DNA of 29,053 nt from Deltaproteobacteria bacterium (lineage in GTDB: Bacteria > Myxococcota > UBA796 > SXON01), in NCBI GenBank assembly GCA_947483545.1, contig CANKNP010000016.1, forward strand, positions 1 to 29,053, given 5' to 3'. This document shows, piece after piece, positions 23,208 through 29,053 of the stretch. Positions within the stretch are counted from its first letter, which is position 1, and each line of letters begins with the position of its first letter. The notes under the pieces are model-generated. The model ran no database searches and was not told the DNA's origin. It worked only from the letters and a program-made list of their open reading frames with translations. The position numbers were made by a program, and so were the translations under genes.

Positions 23208-23546
23208 CTACCCCGGCGGCCAGCCCATCTTGCGCCCGCCAAGCACGTGAAAGTGCAGGTGGAACACGGTCTGGCCGGCGTCCTCGCCGTTGTTGACCAC
23301 CACGCGGTAGCCGCCCTCGTCGAGGCCGAGCTGGGTCGCGACGTTGCGCACCGCGAGCAGGCATCGGCCCAGCACGAGCGCGTGGGCGTCCGTGGCGTCT
23401 GCCAGGCGGGGGATAGGCTCGCGCGGGACGACGAGCACATGGGTCGGCGCGACGGCGTGGAGGTCGCGGAAGGCGACGGTGTGTTCGTCCTCGTAGACGA
23501 TGTCTGCGGGGATGGTGCGGGCGGCGATCTGTTCGAAGAGGGTCAT
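23208..23546 (-). CDS. HIT (histidine triad) family nucleotide hydrolase
   Basis: This cytoplasmic 112-aa protein is of the Hint branch, whose members hydrolyse adenosine phosphoramidates and related nucleotides. It carries FEQIAARTIPADIVYEDEHTVAF at the N-terminus, THVLVVPREPI at 35-45, VVNNGEDAGQTVFHLHFHVLGG at 83-104, with the triad His96, His98, His100 in HxHxH. Length and motif order are typical. Its ATG overlaps the TGA of the upstream gene (ATGA), making it the last gene of the five-gene ECF sigma operon. Housekeeping HIT genes are common, so the operon position does not by itself show a signalling role. Confidence 0.92.
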   Translation of the reverse strand: MTLFEQIAARTIPADIVYEDEHTVAFRDLHAVAPTHVLVVPREPIPRLADATDAHALVLGRCLLAVRNVATQLGLDEGGYRVVVNNGEDAGQTVFHLHFHVLGGRKMGWPPG

Positions 23547-24709
23547 GGGAGGTCCTGGTGGTGAAGCTGCTCGAAGCGAGCGAAGGCTTCGTTGACGACG
23601 GCCTCGCGGGGGCGCTCAAAGATGTGTTCGATGGCGGAGAACTCGCTGTCGGACAGCGTGTATTGGAAGCCCTCGATGTAGCGCCGCGTCAAGTCGGCGA
23701 GCACTGGATCCTGGCTCCCACCGATGTCGGCGGCCCAGAGCAGCATGACGAGGCCCGAGCCGGGGTCGCGATCGGCCCCGAAGCCCTCGCAGAGGAGCCG
23801 CCCGCCCAACTGCAGGGCGCGGGCTTCGCCCAGGGCTTCCGCGGCGGCGCGGTGCAGCTTGGCCATGCGGCCGAGGGCGGCGACCGCGGGCCCGACCTTG
23901 CCCAGCTCCGAGTAGGCCCGGGAGAGGTCCTCCCAGCCTTCGACCTCGCCGCGGTGGTCATTCCGCGCATCCCGAGAGAGCCGAAGCGCGTCGAAGAGCA
24001 CGGCAGCACGATCATCTGGGGGAAGGAGCGCGGCCTCCCGACGCTTCACCGCCGCCATGCCGGCGAGCATCCCGGACCGGGCGAACAGGGTCTGTGCGCG
24101 GGCAAGCAGCTCTTTCGCCCGGGGCATGTCCCCCGCCGCCGCAGCGTGGTCGGCGAGATCCATGACCGACTGGGCGTCATCGGGCCCGCGCAGGGCCGAT
24201 GCCTGCGAGGTGTTGCCCACCCGCTGGTGCAGGCTGGCGAGCTCGCGAGCCACGTGGGCGCCCTGCGCCGCCAGGGTGGTCAAAGCGGCGATGCCCGCGA
24301 GCAGTCCAGCGCGATCGTCGTGCGGCAGGATGTCCCGCGCCTGGACGCGGAACGTCGGGATCCAGAGCATCGCGAGGGTCGGAGCGTCCGCGGCGAGCGC
24401 CTCGAACTGGCGTACCACCGCCGCCAGGGCGACGACCGCGGGCTCAGTCCGATCAAGCGCGGCGCGGAACTTGGCGCGTTCGTCCATGACTGCGGGCTGC
24501 TGAAGCACCCAGCGGGGGGCTTCCACCAAGGCGGTCGCGAGGGAGCGCCGCAGGGTGTTGGCCAGCGCGTCGTCCAGGGCCTGCGGGCTTGGGAACAGGG
24601 CCCGGACCGCTTCGGTCGCTGCGGCCCCCGCGGCGGGATGTTGGGCGGCCTCAGGCGCGAGCGCCGAAAGCCAGCCAATCAGGATCAAGTCATCGCGCAG
24701 GCAGGCCAT
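23543..24709 (-). CDS. TPR-like alpha-helical protein
   Basis: This hypothetical 388-aa soluble protein has no signal peptide. Most of the chain is short amphipathic helix pairs: SVMDLADHAAAAGDMPRAKE, then LLARAQTLFARSGMLAGMAA, SELGKVGPAVAALGRMAKLH and AEALGEARALQLGGRLLCEG, the pattern of degenerate tetratricopeptide repeats from about residue 190 to 330. The C-terminal segment YIEGFQYTLSDSEFSAIEHI is conserved-looking but unknown. It begins at ATG 24709, 38 bases after the secreted-protein gene, and ends in an ATGA overlap with the HIT gene. It may act as a protein-interaction partner within the sigma-factor operon. Confidence 0.72.
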   Translation of the reverse strand: MACLRDDLILIGWLSALAPEAAQHPAAGAAATEAVRALFPSPQALDDALANTLRRSLATALVEAPRWVLQQPAVMDERAKFRAALDRTEPAVVALAAVVRQFEALAADAPTLAMLWIPTFRVQARDILPHDDRAGLLAGIAALTTLAAQGAHVARELASLHQRVGNTSQASALRGPDDAQSVMDLADHAAAAGDMPRAKELLARAQTLFARSGMLAGMAAVKRREAALLPPDDRAAVLFDALRLSRDARNDHRGEVEGWEDLSRAYSELGKVGPAVAALGRMAKLHRAAAEALGEARALQLGGRLLCEGFGADRDPGSGLVMLLWAADIGGSQDPVLADLTRRYIEGFQYTLSDSEFSAIEHIFERPREAVVNEAFARFEQLHHQDLP

Positions 24710-24747
24710 CGCGGGGGGTAACCCGAGCGGGGCTCAGAATTGCTCGG

Positions 24748-25233
24748 TCAGTACCCGGCGCGGAGGGGCAACATCAGGATGCCGTCTTTGTACTTGGGGC
24801 CCGAGATGATGAAGGTGCCGTCGCGGTTGATGTTCACCGTGGTGTCGAGCACCTTGCCCTGCTCGTTGGACATCTCGACGCGAAGCTTGGCCCGCGCGTC
24901 GTCCATCGAGACGAGCGTGACCTTCACCTTGCGACCGCCCTCGATCTGGTAGGTGGAAGCTCCGTTGACGGACAGATCCGAGGTCTGCTGCGAGAGCAGC
25001 CGGTAGCCCTTGTACTTGAAGTACCGGAAGGAGCTTGCCAGCGAGGCGAGGCGGGGATCCACGCCGGTCTCGCTGTCGGTCGCGTGAACGACCAGCACCG
25101 TGAGCGAGATCTTGGTGGGCAGCCGCTCGTCGGCAGCGAACGCCACGGGGGGGGCGAGGCCGGGACCGGCGAGGAAGCCGCCGGCGAGGACGAAGCAAAA
25201 GGCGAGGCGCCGCAGGCAGGCGAGAGGGCTCAC
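24748..25233 (-). CDS. Secreted protein of the ECF sigma operon
   Basis: This is a 161-aa exported protein. GTG 25233 overlaps the anti-sigma stop as GTGA. A classical signal peptide (RRLAFCFVLAGGFLAGPGLA) with likely cleavage at AFA-ADERLP precedes a small beta domain: KISLTVLVVHATDSE, FRYFKYKGYRLLSQQ, GGRKVKVTLVSMDDARAKLR, then GTFIISGPKYKDGILMLPLR. The beta strands and lack of catalytic residues suggest a periplasmic structural or sensing role. Being encoded directly after a membrane anti-sigma-like protein, it could supply or modulate the extracytoplasmic signal. That is inference. Confidence 0.7.
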   Translation of the reverse strand: MSPLACLRRLAFCFVLAGGFLAGPGLAPPVAFAADERLPTKISLTVLVVHATDSETGVDPRLASLASSFRYFKYKGYRLLSQQTSDLSVNGASTYQIEGGRKVKVTLVSMDDARAKLRVEMSNEQGKVLDTTVNINRDGTFIISGPKYKDGILMLPLRAGY

Positions 25234-26252
25234 AGCGTGCCGCCGGTGGCGGCTTCATCGACGAGGATGAAGGTCGGGCCGCCATCGTCGAACTGCACGA
25301 CTTGGGCAACGACGTCGCGGCTGGTCTCGAGGGCTTCGACCTGGGCATCGTTCACCGAGGCGATGACGAAGGGCGCGGAGAGCTGGACGAGGGAGGCGCC
25401 GGTCGAGGCCGAGTGGTTCGCGAGGCTCGGCACGATGGCGAGCAGCACCAACGCGGCCATGGCGAGGGCGACGAGGGGCGCGCCGATCGAGGCCCACATC
25501 GGGATGCGAAGCTCGCGGGGGGTCACGCCGGCCATGACCTGCGCGGCAACGTCGATGTCCGGCAGCGCGCTCATCGCGGCGCGCAGCTCGATGCCGACAG
25601 CCTCGGCGCCATCGACATGTCCGGCGTCCGCCCCGATCTCGCCGGCGATGGCGCCCCACAAGTCAAGCCCCTCCGTGGCGGTCGCGGCCTCCCGGACCTG
25701 GGCGCCCAGGCGAGCCATGCCTTGGACTTCGGCCTGGACCGCGGAGTCGCTCAGGGCCCGGCGCGAGACCTGCCGGCGCTGCTCGCCCGAGAGATCGCCG
25801 TCCACGAACGCGGAGAGCAGCATGGCGTCGGCATCATCGAGCCCAGCGAAGATGCGATCTGCGAGGTCGAGCGGAGCGGCGGGCAGGACGTCCCGGAGGG
25901 GGACCGCGGGGGTGTCGAGGGCCTCGAACACACGCGCGGTCAGGTCATTCTCCTGGGGGCCCCCGGGCCCCCAGACGAGCCCGGCAAGGGCTTCCCGCAG
26001 CTCGGGAAGATCGCCGTCCACCAGATCCAACACATCGTCCGCGACATCGACGCGCAGGCCGACAAGCGCGGCCCGGAGCACATCCCCGGGGATTCGCAAG
26101 GCGGCGACGTCAGGATCGTCAGGCTCGTCGCCCAAGCGATCGACCGCCCGCAACAGACGCAATTCCATCGCCGTGAGCGGCCCGGCGGGAAGGTTGGCTG
26201 GCGGGAGGGGTTGCATCACCTGCTCAGACGCCGAGGGGCTCGCTTCATTCAC
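25230..26252 (-). CDS. Membrane anti-sigma factor-like protein without zinc ligands
   Basis: This 340-aa protein has a GTG start that overlaps the sigma stop (GTGA). The N-terminal 250 residues are acidic and helical. A segment near 145-190 (LLSAFVDGDLSGEQRRQVSR) resembles the anti-sigma N-terminal domain (FxDGELSxxE), yet the whole chain has no cysteine, so the zinc HxxxCxxC motif of ZAS proteins is absent. One membrane helix lies at about 255-277 (SIGAPLVALAMAALVLLAIV). The periplasmic tail ends with VVAQVVQFDDGGPTFILVDE. Position and topology support sequestration of the adjacent ECF factor. Earlier helices share a weak internal pattern (LADRIFAGLDD, VADDVLDLVDG) that may be a repeat. Confidence 0.75.
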   Translation of the reverse strand: MNEASPSASEQVMQPLPPANLPAGPLTAMELRLLRAVDRLGDEPDDPDVAALRIPGDVLRAALVGLRVDVADDVLDLVDGDLPELREALAGLVWGPGGPQENDLTARVFEALDTPAVPLRDVLPAAPLDLADRIFAGLDDADAMLLSAFVDGDLSGEQRRQVSRRALSDSAVQAEVQGMARLGAQVREAATATEGLDLWGAIAGEIGADAGHVDGAEAVGIELRAAMSALPDIDVAAQVMAGVTPRELRIPMWASIGAPLVALAMAALVLLAIVPSLANHSASTGASLVQLSAPFVIASVNDAQVEALETSRDVVAQVVQFDDGGPTFILVDEAATGGTL

Positions 26253-26872
26253 GCGCCGCCGCCCTTTTTGGCGGCCATGGCGGGCGCAGTCCCGGACTCG
26301 CGAAGCAGCGCCTGCATCTTTTTCCGGGCGTAGAACAGCCGGCTCATCACGGTGCCCTCCGGGATGCCCATGCTCTCCGAGATCTCGGCGTAGGACAGCC
26401 CCTCGACCTCGCGGAGCAGCAGCACCTCCCGCTGCTCCTCGGTCAGCTCCTCCATGGCGCCGAAGATCCGGGCGCGCAGCTCCTTCCGCTGCAAGGCCTC
26501 GGCCGGGCCGTCCGTGTGGTGCAGCTCAAGCATCTCCCCGTCTTCGTCGCGGGCGGCCACCGCCTCGTCAAAGCTGCCCGTCTTCCGACGCCGACGCTTG
26601 CGGCAACTGTCGATCGCGAGGTTCATCGCAATGCGGTAGAGCCATGTGTAGAACGACGAGTCGAGGCGAAACGTGTCGAGGTTCTGATAGGCCTTGATGA
26701 AGGCGTTCTGCACCAGATCGCGGGCCTCGGCCTCGTCGCGCACCATGCCGACGACCATGGCGAAGATCCGGTTCTGATAGCGCTCGACGATGGGCCGAAA
26801 GGCGTTCTTGTCGCCCTGGAGCACACGGGCGACGAGCTCGCTGTCAGTCGGGGAGGTGGTGTCGAGGGACAT
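26249..26872 (-). CDS. ECF-family RNA polymerase sigma factor
   Basis: This 207-aa group IV sigma-70 factor directs RNA polymerase to stress or envelope promoters. Region 2 is clear (AFRPIVERYQNRIFAMVVGM, then DLVQNAFIKAYQNLDTFR and FYTWLYRIAMNLAIDSCRKR) and region 4 is LTEEQREVLLLREVEGLSYA, EISESMGIPEGTVMSRLFYA, RKKMQALL. ATG 26872 is preferred; the frame is open upstream to 27223 but that part has no sigma sequence. It is the first gene of a five-gene operon followed by the anti-sigma-like gene, and is divergent from a zinc-ribbon membrane gene across 42 bases that hold the palindrome GCGGATATTCCGC. Confidence 0.92.
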   Translation of the reverse strand: MSLDTTSPTDSELVARVLQGDKNAFRPIVERYQNRIFAMVVGMVRDEAEARDLVQNAFIKAYQNLDTFRLDSSFYTWLYRIAMNLAIDSCRKRRRRKTGSFDEAVAARDEDGEMLELHHTDGPAEALQRKELRARIFGAMEELTEEQREVLLLREVEGLSYAEISESMGIPEGTVMSRLFYARKKMQALLRESGTAPAMAAKKGGGA

Positions 26873-26897
26873 GCGGAGGCGTCGTAACCGAGTGCGA

Positions 26898-26910
26898 GCG
26901 GATATTCCGC
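26898..26910. promoter_or_regulatory. Palindrome between divergent sigma and zinc-ribbon genes
   Basis: GCGGATATTCCGC is a 5-bp-arm dyad with a TAT centre in the 42-base divergent gap. It includes a GGAAT on the sigma strand that could belong to a -35 element. With so little room, the promoters of both genes must overlap it, so it is a candidate operator. Confidence 0.4.
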
Positions 26911-26914
26911 AGGC

Positions 26915-27319
26915 ATGCCCGGCACCCAGATCTGTCGTACCTGCGGCGGGCACACCGCGGGCCACCCGGTGGCCTGCCCGGCGTGCGGCCATGGTCCGCC
27001 GGTCTTCGACTGGATGCCCGCCTGGGTGAGCCTGCCGTTGGCCTGGACGCTCACGCTGCTCACGCTGATTGGCCCCTGGATGTGGTTGCAGAGGCAGAAC
27101 GTGCCGCTGGAGACCTACCTGATCGGGGTCATCGCATACACGCTGCTCTGCTACGGGCTCACGCCCTCGTACGATCCCGGCAAGCTCTCCTACGATGCCT
27201 GGTCCGAGGAGGACGACTGGCATCGAAACATGCGGAACCTTGTCCTCCTGCTCATCCCCGGCAAGATCGTGCTCTGGACCTTCCGGGCGACCTGGGACGC
27301 GCTGGGGCGTTTGCCCTGA
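26915..27319 (+). CDS. Zinc-ribbon membrane protein
   Basis: This 134-aa protein starts at ATG 26915. The N-terminus has a double Cys pair, CRTC at 7-10 and CPAC at 21-24, that should form a zinc ribbon in the cytoplasm. Hydrophobic segments follow at about 37-58 (WVSLPLAWTLTLLTLIGPWM), 66-82 (TYLIGVIAYTLLCYGL) and 108-122 (NLVLLLIPGKIVLWTF), giving two to three membrane helices. The linker YDAWSEEDDWHRNMR is charged. I do not recognise the family. Its TGA stop (27317-27319) overlaps the CTG that seems to start the following penicillin-binding protein, so the two may be coupled. Confidence 0.7.
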   Translation: MPGTQICRTCGGHTAGHPVACPACGHGPPVFDWMPAWVSLPLAWTLTLLTLIGPWMWLQRQNVPLETYLIGVIAYTLLCYGLTPSYDPGKLSYDAWSEEDDWHRNMRNLVLLLIPGKIVLWTFRATWDALGRLP

Positions 27320-29053
27320 CCGACACCTCCTGGCGCCCCCCCCCCTGGCTCCTCGCCTTCACGGCCTGGCCGCTCCTGCTGTCCACAGCCTGGCTCTTTC
27401 CCCTCCCCGCGGCCCTCACCCGGGCGGGCAGCGAGGAGATCCGCTACCGCGATGGCTCCGCCGCGTATTTGACCCTCGCCGAGGATGAGCAGTGGCGCGT
27501 CCCGATCACCCCCCAGGACGTAGACCCCGCCTACATCGTTGCGCTCCTTCGCATTGAGGATGCCCGCTTTGCGTACCACCCGGGCGTTGACCCCCTCGCG
27601 ATCCTGCGCGCCTCCGCGCAAAACCTCTCCCGCGGTCGGGTTTTCAGCGGGGCGAGCACGCTGACCATGCAGGTGGCCCGCATGTCGGAGCCGCGCGCCC
27701 GCACCTTTGCCGCGAAGGGGATCGACGCCCTTCGCGCCTTGCAGATCGAGCTGCGCCAGTCCAAATCGGAGACGCTGGGCGCCTACCTGACCTTTGTGCC
27801 GTTCGGAAAGAACATCCAGGGCGTCGAGGCCGCGTCGCTCTGGATGTTCGGGCACACCGCGAGCGCGCTTTCGCCCGCTGAGATCGCCACGCTGCTCGCG
27901 ATCCCCCAGGATCCGAACGACCGCTTCCCCTCCCCCGCGCACCAGCCGCGCCTGGAGCTGGAGCGCAACGCCATCGCCGCTCGACTGTGGACCGGCGCCG
28001 ACCTGGTCGCGGTCCACAAAGCGCCCGTGCCCATCGGGTTCTCGGCGGTCCCCCGCGATATTCCGCACGCGGCGGCTTGGATCCACACGCAACGCCCCGG
28101 CGGGCGCACCCGAAGCCCACAAGACGGCGGGAGCCGAACCCTCCGGACCACGCTGGACCGCGGCGTCCAGAGGGTCGCATCCCGCGTGCTCGGGGCTGCC
28201 TCCCCGGGCCTCGCGGAGGACGGCATCCAGAACGGCGCGATCCTCGTGGTCGAGCACGCCACCGGGCGCATCCGCGCGATGGTCGGCATCGGCGGCGACG
28301 CGCCCGGCACCCAGATCCCCCCGTTCGACGAGCCCCGCTCCCCTGGCTCCACGCTCAAACCCGTCCTCTACGCGCTCGCCATCGACCGCGGGCTCGCCCG
28401 CCCCGCCACGCTCGTCCCCGACGTGCCCGCCCACTACGGCAGCTACAGCCCCCAGAATTACGATGACGACTGGTCTGGGCTGGTGCGCATGGACGAAGCG
28501 CTCTCCCGCTCCCTCAACGTCCCGTTCGTGAACCTGCTCTCTCAGTTTCGGGTCGAGCCCTTCCTCGCCGCGTTGCGCAGCGGTGGGGTCACCGGACTCT
28601 CCCCCCGTCCCGGGTACTACGGGCTCTCGGCGATCATCGGCGGCCTCGAACTGTCCCCTTTGGCCCTTGCTCAACTCTACACAGCCATCGCCGAGGACGG
28701 TCGAGCCCGCCCCTTGACCGTGTTCGAAGGCGAGCGCCCCGCCACGCCGATCCCGCTGTTCTCCGAGGGCGCCGCCTGGCTCACGCGGGCCACCCTGCGG
28801 CTGCGCGATCGTCCCGATTTTCCGTCGAGATCCACGCTGGTGGAGCTGCCCTCCGCCGTTCACTGGAAGACCGGGACGAGCTTTGGGAACCGGGACGCCT
28901 GGGCTGTCGGCTCGGGCGCGCAATACACCGTCGTCGTCTGGCTTGGCAACTTCAACCAAGATCCTTCGGTGGCGCTCGTCGGCGCGGAGTCGGCAGCCCC
29001 GCTGCTCTTCGACACCTTGGAAGGGCTCAACGATGGCCTGCGCGAGGCGGATC
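27316..29053 (+). CDS. pbpC: Penicillin-binding protein 1C-like transglycosylase/transpeptidase, 3' end beyond window
   Basis: This is a bifunctional peptidoglycan synthase, partial: about 579 codons are present and no stop occurs before the window edge. In this frame no ATG, GTG or TTG occurs between 27181 and the conserved domain, so the apparent start is CTG 27316, overlapping the upstream TGA. It gives a sensible membrane anchor (WLLAFTAWPLLLSTAWLFPL). The glycosyltransferase domain shows RIEDARFAYHPGVDPLAILR with catalytic Glu81, then GRVFSGASTLTMQVAR, PFGKNIQGVEAAS and LLAIPQDP. The transpeptidase domain has SPGSTLKP with nucleophile Ser345, SLN at 399-401 and KTGTS from Lys518. A run of ten C at 27336-27345 near the start might be an assembly error or a slippery site. 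Confidence 0.88.
   Translation, partial: MTDTSWRPPPWLLAFTAWPLLLSTAWLFPLPAALTRAGSEEIRYRDGSAAYLTLAEDEQWRVPITPQDVDPAYIVALLRIEDARFAYHPGVDPLAILRASAQNLSRGRVFSGASTLTMQVARMSEPRARTFAAKGIDALRALQIELRQSKSETLGAYLTFVPFGKNIQGVEAASLWMFGHTASALSPAEIATLLAIPQDPNDRFPSPAHQPRLELERNAIAARLWTGADLVAVHKAPVPIGFSAVPRDIPHAAAWIHTQRPGGRTRSPQDGGSRTLRTTLDRGVQRVASRVLGAASPGLAEDGIQNGAILVVEHATGRIRAMVGIGGDAPGTQIPPFDEPRSPGSTLKPVLYALAIDRGLARPATLVPDVPAHYGSYSPQNYDDDWSGLVRMDEALSRSLNVPFVNLLSQFRVEPFLAALRSGGVTGLSPRPGYYGLSAIIGGLELSPLALAQLYTAIAEDGRARPLTVFEGERPATPIPLFSEGAAWLTRATLRLRDRPDFPSRSTLVELPSAVHWKTGTSFGNRDAWAVGSGAQYTVVVWLGNFNQDPSVALVGAESAAPLLFDTLEGLNDGLREAD

Noticed and set aside
27190..28959. 589-codon minus-strand open frame at the right end
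   Set aside because: It is antisense to the clear PBP1C domains; the residue make-up is Gly/Arg/Asp-rich with no motif.

Overview
This is strongly GC-rich bacterial DNA that appears chromosomal. I see no rRNA, intact tRNA, transposase, phage or plasmid genes. Several traits point to Myxococcota or a close deltaproteobacterial relative: a PilT-type retraction ATPase, many small acidic lipoproteins, a very long MopE-type calcium/metal-motif lipoprotein, a CotH-kinase lipoprotein, an ECF sigma/anti-sigma operon and a near-perfect sigma-54 promoter. This placement is an inference from gene content, not from a marker gene.

Layout. 1-2405: a minus-strand gene in which two complete PilT ATPases are fused. 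2406-5536: a 36-bp tandem repeat, then a two-gene catabolic operon (mmsA plus a class III aminotransferase) suited to beta-alanine or valine breakdown. 5540-8070: a minus-strand, translationally coupled pair of FAD enzymes (an amino-acid oxidase-like dehydrogenase, then an NDH-2-like dehydrogenase). 8162-10201: a heptad coiled-coil protein, a small membrane protein and a D-2-hydroxyacid dehydrogenase. 10202-10852: a long regulatory stretch with a 13-bp-arm hairpin and a consensus sigma-54 promoter driving a 91-aa protein. 11008-18711: cell-surface genes, namely an M23-like lipoprotein, a CotH lipoprotein whose start site lies inside a hairpin, a DapA-fold protein lacking the Schiff-base lysine, a tandem glycan-binding secreted protein, and a roughly 1030-aa MopE-repeat lipoprotein with a fibrinogen-like C-terminus. 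18820-23000: small membrane and lipoprotein genes, a degenerate CPBP protease, a phosphodiester-glycosidase-type protein, and a hairpin-rich segment with imperfect inverted repeats around one lipoprotein gene.

23208-26872 is a tightly packed minus-strand operon in the order ECF sigma factor, cysteine-free membrane anti-sigma-like protein, secreted protein, TPR-like helical protein, HIT hydrolase. Three of its four junctions are 4-bp stop/start overlaps. Divergent from it are a zinc-ribbon membrane protein and a pbpC-like penicillin-binding protein that runs off the right edge and seems to start at CTG.

Most genes here face the envelope: pilus retraction, peptidoglycan synthesis and trimming, and surface lipoproteins. 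They interleave with central catabolic enzymes. The most unusual signals are the fused double PilT, the start-sequestering hairpin of the CotH gene, the sigma-54-driven small protein, and the inverted-repeat lipoprotein segment. I did not find a clear defence system or mobile gene cluster.
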